DNA from: an uncultured Oscillospiraceae bacterium
GTDB lineage: Bacteria > Bacillota > Clostridia > Oscillospirales > Oscillospiraceae
Assembly: GCA_910579725.1 (NCBI GenBank)
Contig: CAJTUD010000018.1
Location: 1-8,711, forward strand
Length of the DNA: 8,711 nucleotides
Direction: 5' to 3'
Of the stretch, positions 1 to 6,068 are shown one piece after another. Position 1 is the first letter of the stretch, and every line of letters begins with the position of its first letter. The notes beneath the pieces were generated by a model. That model did not search any database. It was not told the DNA's origin and was given only the letters and a program-made list of their open reading frames with translations. Both the position numbers and the translations under genes were made by a program.

Positions 1-981
1 ACGATACGTATACGGCTTTTCTCCGGGCAGGCCGCTTCCCTGCAGCGGAGGCCTATAGGGCATCTCCAGCACATCCGGCATATGGCAGGCTGCGCTGGCA
101 TCCACAATGGCGGTCTGCGTTCCGCCGGTATGCAGCACGTCCAGCACGCGGGCGGCCAGATAGCCCGCGTTCAGCGCGCAGGCCTCCCCCGGCTCCAGAT
201 AGACCCGCAATTTCCACCGCTCCTGGGCCGAACGGATGCACCGCTCCAGCCGGGGGATATCATATCCGGGTCTGGTGATGTGGTGTCCGCCGCCGAAATT
301 GAGCCATTTCATTCGGGGCAGGACGTCGCCGAAGCGCTCCGCCACGGCGTCCAGCGTGATTTCCAGCGCATCGGCATCCTGCTCGCACAGGGTATGGAAA
401 TGCAGTCCGTCCAGCGCTTCGATCAGCTCCGGAGACATCTCCGCGTCCCACCGGGCGCGGGTGGTCCCCAGGCGGCTCCCCGGAGCGCAGGGGTCGTAAA
501 TGGCGTGGCCCTCCTGGGTGGAGCACTCCGGATTGACGCGCAGCCCGACGCTCTTTCCGGCCTTCCTGGCAAGAGGGCCGAACCGCTCCAGCTGGCGGGG
601 AGAGTTGAAGACGATGTGGCCGGCGTACCGCAGCAGCTGGTCAAACTCCTCCTCCCGGTAGGCCCCGCAGAAGACGTGGACCTCCTTCCCCGGCATCTCC
701 TCCGCGCCAAGCCGGGCCTCATAGAGCCCGCTGGCCTCCGTCCCGTCCAGATACGGCCATAAGACGGGGTAGAGGTCGTAGTTGGAAAACGCCTTCTGGG
801 CCAGCAGAATCCGGCAGCCCGTCCGCTGGGCCACTCCCGCCAGAATTTCACCGTTCCGGCGAAGCATGGCCTCGTCCAGAATGTAGCAGGGCGTAGGCAG
901 GGCCCCGAACAGCTCCTCCGGGGACAGGCCGCCCAGCCCCGCAAAGGCCGGGCGGCTCTCTTTCACGGGGGAACCGTCCAT
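1..981 (-). CDS. nspC: Carboxynorspermidine/carboxyspermidine decarboxylase NspC (partial, 3' end beyond window)
   Basis: This PLP enzyme of the alanine-racemase-fold decarboxylase group removes CO2 from carboxyspermidine or carboxynorspermidine, the last step of the aspartate-semialdehyde polyamine route, in the cytoplasm. I translated 327 codons up to the window edge with no stop. Visible motifs are LLAQKAFSN with the PLP lysine at about K63, SRLG at 169-172, HFHTLCEQ at 194-201 (PLP-stacking histidine), the glycine loop NFGGGHH at 228-234 and EPGE at 263-266. The family is usually about 380 residues, so roughly the last 50, including the expected catalytic cysteine region, lie outside. The ATG overlaps the upstream dehydrogenase stop by one base (TGATG), so the two are probably translationally coupled. 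Family assignment is strong. Whether the substrate is the C7, C8 or an agmatine-derived carboxy compound cannot be read from sequence. Confidence 0.93.
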   Translation of the reverse strand, partial: MDGSPVKESRPAFAGLGGLSPEELFGALPTPCYILDEAMLRRNGEILAGVAQRTGCRILLAQKAFSNYDLYPVLWPYLDGTEASGLYEARLGAEEMPGKEVHVFCGAYREEEFDQLLRYAGHIVFNSPRQLERFGPLARKAGKSVGLRVNPECSTQEGHAIYDPCAPGSRLGTTRARWDAEMSPELIEALDGLHFHTLCEQDADALEITLDAVAERFGDVLPRMKWLNFGGGHHITRPGYDIPRLERCIRSAQERWKLRVYLEPGEACALNAGYLAARVLDVLHTGGTQTAIVDASAACHMPDVLEMPYRPPLQGSGLPGEKPYTYR

Positions 982-2240
982 CACTCCACCAGCACCGGCG
1001 TCCGGCTCTCGCTCCTTGGCAGGCCGTACCGGTCCAGCGCCGCCAGGAAGGGATCGGGGTCGAACTCCTCCACTGTATGGACGCCGGGCGTGTTCCACTT
1101 GCCGGTCAGCAGCATCAGTGCGCCGCACATGGCGGGCACGCCGGTGGTGTAGCTGACGGCCTGACTGCCCACCTCGCGATAGCACTCCTGGTGGTCGCAG
1201 ACGTTGTAGATATAATAGGTCTTGTCCTGACCGTCCTTCTTTCCGGTGAAGATGCAGCCGATGTTGGTCTTGCCCCTGGTCCGGGGACCCAGGCTGGCCG
1301 GGTCGGGCAGCAGGGCCTTCAGGAACTTGATGGGGACGATCTGCCGCCCCTCGAAATCCACAGGGCTGGTGGACAGCATCCCCACATTCTCCAGACAGCG
1401 CATGTGGTCCAGATAGCTCTGTCCGAAGGTCATGAAGAACCGAATCCGCCGGACCTCCGGGATATTCAGCGCCAGGCTCTCGATCTCCTCGTGGTGGAGC
1501 AGGTACATATCCTTTTGTCCCACCTGGTCGAAGTCGTACTCCCGCTTGATGCTCATGGGGGGAATCTCCACCCAGCGGCCGTCCTCCCAGTAGCTGCCGG
1601 GGGCGGATACCTCCCGCAGATTGACCTCCGGGTTGAAGTTGGTGGCAAAGGCATAGCCGTGGTCGCCGCCGTTGCAGTCGAGAATGTCGATGGTGTCGAT
1701 GGTATCAAACTCATGCTTTTTGGCGTGGGCGCAGTACGCCTGGGTCACGCCGGGGTCAAAGCCGCATCCCAGCAGGGCGGTGAGCCCCGCCTCCTCGAAC
1801 TTCTTCCGGTAGGCCCACTGCCAGCTGTAGTCGAAGTAGGCGGAGAAGCCCGCTTCCTTGCAGCGCTTTTCATAGACGGCCCGCCACGCCGGATCGCCGG
1901 TGTCCTCCGGCTCATAGTTGGCGGTGTCCATGTAATTCACCCCGCAGGCCAGACAGGCGTCCATGATGGTCAGGTCCTGGTAGGGGAGGGCGATATTCAT
2001 CACCAGGTCCGGCTTGTAGGCATTGATGAGATCGATGACCTGCTGTACGTCGTCCGCGTCCACCTGGGCGGTGGTGAGCCTGGCCGCCGTGTTGGGAGCC
2101 AGCTCGGCGGCCAGCTTGTCGCACCTGGACTTGGTCCGGCTGGCGATGCACAGCTCGGTGAACACCTCGCTGGCCTGACAGCATTTGTGGATGGCGACGG
2201 ACGCAACGCCGCCGCAGCCGATGACAAGAACTTTGCTCAT
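981..2240 (-). CDS. Carboxynorspermidine/carboxyspermidine dehydrogenase (saccharopine dehydrogenase family)
   Basis: The enzyme reductively condenses L-aspartate semialdehyde with a diamine (putrescine or diaminopropane) using NAD(P)H, giving the carboxy-polyamine that NspC decarboxylates. The 419-residue protein opens with a Rossmann fingerprint, VIGCGGVASVA at residues 6-16, followed by IASRT at 32-36. Mid-protein GCGFDPGVT (158-166) and C-terminal SYTTGVPA (363-370) and EEFDPDPF (391-398) are typical of this LYS1-like family. A GAGGAG ribosome site precedes the ATG in the 20-nt gap after speB, and its stop overlaps the nspC start. Adjacency to nspC separates it from lysine-pathway saccharopine dehydrogenases. 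An alternative, inferred from the neighbouring speA and speB, is a carboxyaminopropylagmatine dehydrogenase acting on agmatine. Substrate choice is not decidable here. Confidence 0.92.
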   Translation of the reverse strand: MSKVLVIGCGGVASVAIHKCCQASEVFTELCIASRTKSRCDKLAAELAPNTAARLTTAQVDADDVQQVIDLINAYKPDLVMNIALPYQDLTIMDACLACGVNYMDTANYEPEDTGDPAWRAVYEKRCKEAGFSAYFDYSWQWAYRKKFEEAGLTALLGCGFDPGVTQAYCAHAKKHEFDTIDTIDILDCNGGDHGYAFATNFNPEVNLREVSAPGSYWEDGRWVEIPPMSIKREYDFDQVGQKDMYLLHHEEIESLALNIPEVRRIRFFMTFGQSYLDHMRCLENVGMLSTSPVDFEGRQIVPIKFLKALLPDPASLGPRTRGKTNIGCIFTGKKDGQDKTYYIYNVCDHQECYREVGSQAVSYTTGVPAMCGALMLLTGKWNTPGVHTVEEFDPDPFLAALDRYGLPRSESRTPVLVE

Positions 2241-2260
2241 AGTGGAAATCTCCTCTTATC

Positions 2261-3127
2261 TCAAAATCTGTTTGGACGCAGGGCCAGTATCAGCTCCCGC
2301 AGCACCTTGCAGGCGGCGGCGGTGGAAACGCCGCTGGGGTCCAGCATGGGAGCCAGCTCGTTGACGTCCGCGCCCACCACATCGGCGGCGCAGACCGTCC
2401 GGATGGCCTCCAGCAGTTGGAGGAAGCTGACGCCTCCCGCCTCCGGCGTACCGGTTCCGGGAAAGGCGGAGGGGTCCAGGCAGTCCAGGTCAATGGTGAA
2501 GTAAACGGGGACCCGCTGTTCCCGCAGGATCGAAACCGTTTGCTCCAGGCCGTCAAACCCGAAGGGGTGCATGTCCGTATGCGAGCGGGCGAAGCGGAAC
2601 TCCTCCCGCTCGCCGCTGCGGATACAGAACTGATGGATGCGCCCGTCGCCTGTCAGCTCATGGCACCGCCGCAGGACGCAGGCGTGGGAGAGCTTCGCGC
2701 CCAGGTAATCGTCCCGCAGGTCGGCGTGGGCGTCGAAGTGAATGATGTGAAGCTGCGGATAGCGCTTCACCGCGGCGCGTACCGCGCCCAGCGTGACCAG
2801 ATGCTCGCCGCCCAGCAGCAGGGGGAATTTTCCGTCTTGCAGGATTCCGGCGGCGCGGGCCTCGATGTCCTCCAGCGCCGCCTGGGCGCTGCCGAAGCAG
2901 AGCTCCAGATCGCCGCTGTCGAATACGGCGCAGTCCGTCAGGTCCGCGTCCTGATAGGGGCTGTAGGTTTCCAGCCCGAAGCTCTCGTGGCGCATGGCGG
3001 AGGGCCCGAACCGCGCGCCGGGCCGGAAGCTGGTGGTGGAGTCGAAGGGCGCGCCGTACAGGACCATGCGGGATTGCTCATAATCGCAGTCACAGCCGAT
3101 AAAATTCTCAATATTCGGTTTCAGCAC
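2261..3127 (-). CDS. speB: Agmatinase / ureohydrolase SpeB
   Basis: This Mn-dependent arginase-family ureohydrolase is expected to split agmatine into putrescine and urea in the cytoplasm. At 288 residues it has the normal family length. The metal ligands are all visible: H109 in GGEH, D132, H134 and D136 in FDAHAD, and D213 and D215 in IDLDCLDPS. EAGG at 229-232 is the usual C-terminal active-site glutamate region. The start codon is GTG (3127-3125), supported by a GGAGGG ribosome site about 8 nt upstream that overlaps the end of speE; the intergenic gap is only 3 nt. Lying downstream of speA it would complete the arginine-to-putrescine route. Because speE sits between speA and speB, it could instead act on N1-aminopropylagmatine, as known in Thermus. 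Confidence 0.93.
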   Translation of the reverse strand: MLKPNIENFIGCDCDYEQSRMVLYGAPFDSTTSFRPGARFGPSAMRHESFGLETYSPYQDADLTDCAVFDSGDLELCFGSAQAALEDIEARAAGILQDGKFPLLLGGEHLVTLGAVRAAVKRYPQLHIIHFDAHADLRDDYLGAKLSHACVLRRCHELTGDGRIHQFCIRSGEREEFRFARSHTDMHPFGFDGLEQTVSILREQRVPVYFTIDLDCLDPSAFPGTGTPEAGGVSFLQLLEAIRTVCAADVVGADVNELAPMLDPSGVSTAAACKVLRELILALRPNRF

Positions 3128-3130
3128 AGT

Positions 3131-3985
3131 TTATCCCTCCACTTCCCGCAGCATCTCCTCCAGAAACGCAGGTAGGCAGAAAGCGCCCATGTGGAGCCTG
3201 GGGGTATAGTAGCGCGTGTGCAGGTTCAGCTTCCGCCACGCCTCCGTGTCCAGATCGTCGGTGGGATGGTACTTCTTGCTGGCGAAGCCGAACAGCCAGT
3301 ACCCCGCCGCGTAGGTGGGGATATGGGCCTGATAGACCCGGCTGATGGGAAAGGTGCTGACGATGCGCTTGTGGCTGCGCTGCATGGCCCCGGCGTCCTC
3401 GGCGTAGAAGGGGCTCCCCTGCTGGTTGACCATGATGCCGTCCTCCCGCAGGGCGTTGTGGCAGCTGCCGTAGAACTCCCGGGTGAACAGCCCCTCCGAG
3501 GGGCCGAAGGGGTCGGTGGAGTCCACAATGATGAGGTCGTAGGCCCCTTCCTGCCGGCGGATGAACTTCAGGGCGTTCTCAAAGTGGATATGGACCCGCC
3601 GGTCGTCCATCCGGCAGGCGTTGCTGGGCAGATAGGTCCGGCAGGCCTCCACCACCAGGGGGTCCATCTCCACCAGATCGATGTGCTCCACCCGGTCGTA
3701 CCGGGTCAGCTCCCGCACCACGCCGCCGTCCCCCGCGCCGATGACCAGAATATCCCGGATGCCGGGGTGCACCGCCATGGGCACATGGGTCATCATTTCA
3801 TCGTAAATGAATTCGTCCCGCTCCGTCAGCATCACGTTGCCGTTCAGCGTCAGCACCCGGCCGAATTCCGGGGTTTCAAAGATGTCGATGCGCTGGTAGT
3901 CGCTCTGCTTGGAGTACAGGTGCCGGTTGACCCGGATGCTGTGCTTCACATCCGGGGTATGAAATTCGCTGAACCACATTTCCAT
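3131..3985 (-). CDS. speE: Spermidine synthase / aminopropyltransferase SpeE
   Basis: SpeE transfers the aminopropyl group of decarboxylated S-adenosylmethionine to a polyamine acceptor, normally putrescine, giving spermidine and methylthioadenosine. The 284-residue form shows ERDEFIYDEMMTHVP (55-69), the SAM-fold loop IGAGDGG (82-88), VEMDP (105-109) and the catalytic DSTDPFGPSEGLF (155-167), followed by QAHIPTY (219-225). These align by eye with classical bacterial SpeE. I chose the ATG at 3985 because GGGAG lies about 6 nt upstream; an ATG nine codons earlier (4012) overlaps speA and has no good ribosome site. The gap after speA is 13 nt. No SAM decarboxylase (speD) is in the window, so its co-substrate must be made elsewhere. 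Agmatine as acceptor is possible. Confidence 0.93.
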   Translation of the reverse strand: MEMWFSEFHTPDVKHSIRVNRHLYSKQSDYQRIDIFETPEFGRVLTLNGNVMLTERDEFIYDEMMTHVPMAVHPGIRDILVIGAGDGGVVRELTRYDRVEHIDLVEMDPLVVEACRTYLPSNACRMDDRRVHIHFENALKFIRRQEGAYDLIIVDSTDPFGPSEGLFTREFYGSCHNALREDGIMVNQQGSPFYAEDAGAMQRSHKRIVSTFPISRVYQAHIPTYAAGYWLFGFASKKYHPTDDLDTEAWRKLNLHTRYYTPRLHMGAFCLPAFLEEMLREVEG

Positions 3986-3990
3986 AGTCT

Positions 3991-3997
3991 CTCTCCC
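3991..3997 (-). promoter_or_regulatory. Ribosome binding site that fixes the speE start
   Basis: The minus strand reads GGGAGAG about 5 nt before the ATG at 3985, inside the 13-nt speA-speE gap. This favours 3985 over the in-frame upstream ATG at 4012, which overlaps speA. Confidence 0.6.
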
Positions 3998-3998
3998 T

Positions 3999-5468
3999 TC
4001 ACGCAAGCACATTCAGCCGTTCCAGATCAGGGTCCTCCGGGCCGGTCATGCTGCATCCTTTTTCCTTGGCGTACCGGATGTGCTCCAGAATTTCCGCCGT
4101 GACCCGCTCTCCCGGGGCCAGCAGGGGAATGCCGGGGGGATAGCACATGACGAACTCGCTGCACACCCGCCCCCGGCTTTCCTCCAGGGGGAGGCTGAGC
4201 TTCTCCGCGTAGAACGCCTCCTGAGGGCTGGCGACCACCTCCGGCTCCACGTATTCCTGGTTGAGAAGGCCCGTGGGGTCCCGCTGGTAGCGCCGCCGGA
4301 TTTCCGCCAGGGCGCTGACCAGACGCTCCAGCTCCTGGGGACGGTCCCCCATGGAGAGGTAAGCCAGGATATTGCCGATGTCACCGAACTCGATCTGGAT
4401 GTCGTATTCCTCCCGCAGGATGTCGTACACCTCGATGCCCGCCAAGCCCACGTCCAGGGTATGGACGCTGAGCTTGGTGGTGTCAAAGTCGAACACCGAG
4501 TCGCCGTTCATCAGCTCCCGGCCGAAGGCGTAGTACCCGCCCACGGCGTTGATCTCCTGCCGGGCGTACTCCGCCATGTCGGCCACCTGATGGAACACCG
4601 CCCGGCCCCGCAGGGCCAGATTCCGGCGGCTGATGTCCAGGCTGGACATCAGCAGATAGCTGCCGGAGGTGGTCTGAGTCAGGTTGATGATCTGCCGCAC
4701 ATACCCCGCGTGGACGTTGGGCCCCACCAGCAGCAGGCTGGACTGGGTCAGGCTGCCGCCGCTCTTGTGCATGGATACGGAGGCCATGTCCGCCCCCGCC
4801 GCCATGGCCGATACCGGCAGGCCGCCGCCAAAATAGAAGTGGGTGCCGTGGGCCTCGTCCGCCAGACACCGCATCCCGGCGGCGTGGGCCATTTTGACGA
4901 TGGCCCGCAGATCGCTGCAAACGCCGTAGTAGGTGGGGTTGTTCACCAGCACCGCCACCGCGTTGGGGTGCCCGGCGATGGCCTTGGCCACCTGTTCCCG
5001 GCGCATTCCCAGGGAAATGCCCAGACGCTGGTCCACATCCGGATTGACGTACACCGGCACCGCGCCGCACAGGACCAGGGCGTTGATCACGCTCTTGTGG
5101 ACATTGCGGGGCAGGATGATCTCGTCCCCCCGTTTGCAGGAGGCGAGAATCATGCTTTGTACGGAGCTTGTGGTGCCGCCGACCATCAAAAACGCGTGAG
5201 CCGCGCCGAAGGCGTCCGCCGCCAGCTTTTCCGCCTCCAGAATGACCGATACCGGATGGCAGAGGTTGTCCAGAGGCTTCATGCTGTTCACGTCCACGCC
5301 GATGCACTGCTGCCCCAGAAACGCGGTCAGCTCCGGATTGCCCCGACCCCGCTTGTGGCCCGGCACGTCAAAGGGGACGACCCGCATTTGCCGGAAGGAC
5401 TCCAGCGCCTCGTAGATGGGGGCGCGGTTCTGGTCGGGCCGGTTGGGATGGATACAAGGATTTTTCAA
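3999..5468 (-). CDS. speA: Arginine decarboxylase SpeA (Orn/Lys/Arg decarboxylase, aminotransferase fold)
   Basis: This PLP enzyme decarboxylates a basic amino acid; arginine to agmatine is most likely because an agmatinase gene lies two genes downstream. From the TTG at 5468 the protein is 489 residues, close to Bacillus subtilis SpeA. Visible motifs are FDVPGHKRG near residues 33-41, the PLP phosphate loop GGTTSSVQ (97-104), LADEAHGTH (202-210) with the cofactor-binding aspartate D204, and the PLP lysine in SMHKSGGSLTQ (K235). The C-terminal third matches the usual C-terminal domain and contains CYPPGIPLLAPGE. An upstream in-frame TTG at 5552 would add 28 residues, but its first codons are a perfect terminator-like hairpin, so I prefer 5468 with GGAGGAG 11 nt before it. 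It is the first gene of the operon. Lysine or ornithine decarboxylation cannot be excluded. Confidence 0.92.
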   Translation of the reverse strand: MKNPCIHPNRPDQNRAPIYEALESFRQMRVVPFDVPGHKRGRGNPELTAFLGQQCIGVDVNSMKPLDNLCHPVSVILEAEKLAADAFGAAHAFLMVGGTTSSVQSMILASCKRGDEIILPRNVHKSVINALVLCGAVPVYVNPDVDQRLGISLGMRREQVAKAIAGHPNAVAVLVNNPTYYGVCSDLRAIVKMAHAAGMRCLADEAHGTHFYFGGGLPVSAMAAGADMASVSMHKSGGSLTQSSLLLVGPNVHAGYVRQIINLTQTTSGSYLLMSSLDISRRNLALRGRAVFHQVADMAEYARQEINAVGGYYAFGRELMNGDSVFDFDTTKLSVHTLDVGLAGIEVYDILREEYDIQIEFGDIGNILAYLSMGDRPQELERLVSALAEIRRRYQRDPTGLLNQEYVEPEVVASPQEAFYAEKLSLPLEESRGRVCSEFVMCYPPGIPLLAPGERVTAEILEHIRYAKEKGCSMTGPEDPDLERLNVLA

Positions 5469-5479
5469 TTTCTTTATGT

Positions 5480-5486
5480 CTCCTCC
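5480..5486 (-). promoter_or_regulatory. Strong Shine-Dalgarno sequence before speA
   Basis: The minus strand reads GGAGGAG between the attenuator hairpin and the proposed TTG start at 5468. The spacing of 11 nt is slightly long. No ATG or GTG start lies in frame nearby; the only codon closer in the frame is an ATA. The position downstream of the hairpin supports a start after, not within, the terminator. Confidence 0.6.
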
Positions 5487-5509
5487 TCTCTGGCTGTTGG
5501 CAGAACAAA

Positions 5510-5542
5510 ACCGCAAGCTGTGCTGTCTGCACAACTTGCGGT
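5510..5542 (-). terminator. Intrinsic terminator / attenuator hairpin in the speA leader
   Basis: On the minus strand a 14-bp stem (5529-5542 with 5510-5523) closes a 5-nt loop AGACA. All pairs are canonical apart from one G-U, and the stem is followed directly by TTTTGTT. The reverse orientation has no T-run, so it acts on minus-strand transcription. It lies about 40 nt before the speA start and about 350 nt after the promoter, so it is placed to abort transcription of the whole polyamine operon unless an antiterminating event occurs. Confidence 0.75.
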
Positions 5543-5544
5543 AT

Positions 5545-5613
5545 TTATCCAATATACTTCGCGCCTCCCGTTTTCGGCAAAATCTCCGCTGTCAGAAGGA
5601 CCATACGGAGCAT
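5545..5613 (-). other. Possible 22-codon upstream ORF ending just before the attenuator
   Basis: ATG at 5613 opens 22 codons (beginning MLRMVLLTAEILPK) ending with TAA at 5547-5545, three bases before the attenuator stem. The position suits a leader peptide that couples translation to termination. Against it, the 15 bases before the ATG are C- and T-rich with no Shine-Dalgarno match, and the peptide is not rich in one amino acid. It may be chance. Confidence 0.2.
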
Positions 5614-5628
5614 GAAAAACGGGGGAGG
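5564..5628 (-). promoter_or_regulatory. Long imperfect hairpin directly upstream of the attenuator
   Basis: The minus-strand RNA can pair 5614-5628 with 5564-5575 (a CCTCCC-GTTTT-C arm against GAAAACGGGAGG, with two C and one T bulged). Inside it a second 5-bp helix pairs 5606-5610 with 5584-5588 (CTCCG/CGGAG). It sits about 20 nt before the terminator stem and does not share bases with it, so it is more likely a sensor or spacer domain than a direct antiterminator. It contains most of the possible upstream ORF. Confidence 0.45.
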
Positions 5629-5788
5629 GGAAGCTGTTCAGATAAGACGGAGAGATCAGAGTCTATATAGCAATACTACTTTTACTACTCTTATTGACCG
5701 TTTCACAAGTCTGCGCACAAGGCACATTTCGGTTATGAAGTAACCAACTTATAAAATTTGAGCTTTTAACTCAATCAATAAGGCAACG

Positions 5789-5893
5789 CAAGGCTGCCGG
5801 CCGGCAGTGGACCCGGCTGTCCGTATGGCCTTGACTCCCGAGGGAGTGGTCCGAGTAATTGCTTTGAAAAGACTCTGGAAAGGACCTTTTCAA
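5789..5893 (-). promoter_or_regulatory. GC-rich folded 5' domain of the leader (hairpins plus three-way junction)
   Basis: As read on the minus strand, TTGAAAAG at 5886-5893 pairs with CTTTTCAA at 5864-5871. ACTCCC at 5842-5847 can pair with GGGAGT at 5834-5839, opened to a 4-nt loop. CAAGG at 5829-5833 pairs with CCTTG at 5789-5793, enclosing a GGAC/GTCC hairpin (5809-5822) and a CTGCC/GGCAG hairpin (5794-5807). The density of complementary segments exceeds what the flanking AT-rich leader shows. Some segments have competing partners, so this fold is only one option. I do not recognise the class. Confidence 0.4.
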
Positions 5894-5901
5894 CTGGTGA
5901 T

Positions 5902-5930
5902 ATGCTACCACAGTACGGCCGGTTTGTCAA
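5902..5930 (-). promoter_or_regulatory. Sigma-A type promoter of the polyamine operon
   Basis: On the minus strand there is a perfect -35 TTGACA (5925-5930), a 17-nt spacer and a -10 TAGCAT (5902-5907) preceded by TGG, an extended -10. Transcription would begin near 5895. It is the best promoter match in the intergenic region and points towards speA. Confidence 0.75.
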
Positions 5931-5979
5931 GGTTCAATGTTGCCTGACCAGCCGCTGCGAACATGCATGACCCCGTATA

Positions 5980-6029
5980 ACCCGGCCTGATTTGAACAAA
6001 CTGTTGTCAGAGGGCCAAATCAGCCGGGT
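5980..6029. repeat. Inverted repeat upstream of the tocopherol-cyclase-like gene
   Basis: ACCCGGCCTGATTT (5980-5993) and AAATCAGCCGGGT (6017-6029) form a 13-bp stem with one bulged C and a 23-nt loop, which itself holds a small ACAA/TTGT hairpin. Only a weak GTTTCT follows on the plus strand, so it is a poor terminator. It lies 40 bp before the plus-strand start codon and could be a 5' UTR element, an operator or a remnant. No promoter for the plus-strand gene stands out in 5931-6060. Confidence 0.55.
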
Positions 6030-6068
6030 GTTTCTGCACCTGGTGGAATATGATAAAGAGGTTAAAAA

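Larger units (their letters stand above)
5469..5895 (-). promoter_or_regulatory. Long structured 5' leader of the polyamine operon (unrecognised)
   Basis: No convincing gene lies between speA and the promoter. A transcript starting near 5895 would have about 400 nt of leader. In order it can form a 5'-terminal hairpin (5864-5893, 8-bp TTGAAAAG/CTTTTCAA), a hairpin (5834-5847), a three-way junction (5789-5833), a weak TTGAGT/GCTCAA hairpin followed by ATTTTAT (5758-5774), a GGTTA/TAACC hairpin (5731-5745), an AT-rich stretch, the long hairpin at 5564-5628, the attenuator and the speA ribosome site. I see no T-box AGGGTGG element and no SAM, lysine, guanidine, TPP, cobalamin or cyclic-dinucleotide riboswitch core. 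The regulatory role is inferred from position and structure only. Confidence 0.55.

Noticed and set aside
423..944. Minus-strand 173-codon frame inside nspC
   Set aside because: It is in the wrong frame. Direct translation from the ATG at 981 gives the NspC motifs, and this frame gives Arg/Pro/Ser-rich noise.
1077..2504. Long plus-strand open frame of 475 codons opposite the dehydrogenase and speB
   Set aside because: It is antisense to two genes with complete family motifs. Its composition is the mirror of GC-rich codons, and it has no recognisable domain.
3131..4012. Longer 293-residue form of SpeE
   Set aside because: The extra nine residues overlap speA and lack a ribosome site. GGGAG is well placed for the ATG at 3985.
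4080..5615. Plus-strand open frame of 511 codons opposite speA
   Set aside because: It is a mirror of the speA reading frame, with low-complexity His/Gly/Val-rich translation and no domain.
5469..5895. T-box or known riboswitch in the speA leader
   Set aside because: GAGTAGTA-like text near 5680 and a terminal terminator suggested a T-box, but the AGGGTGG antiterminator element is absent. I found no core of the SAM, lysine, guanidine, TPP or cobalamin classes.
5976..6030. Integron attC or phage attachment site at the inverted repeat
   Set aside because: The flanks do not fit the attC core consensus, and there is no integrase, cassette or duplicated core nearby.
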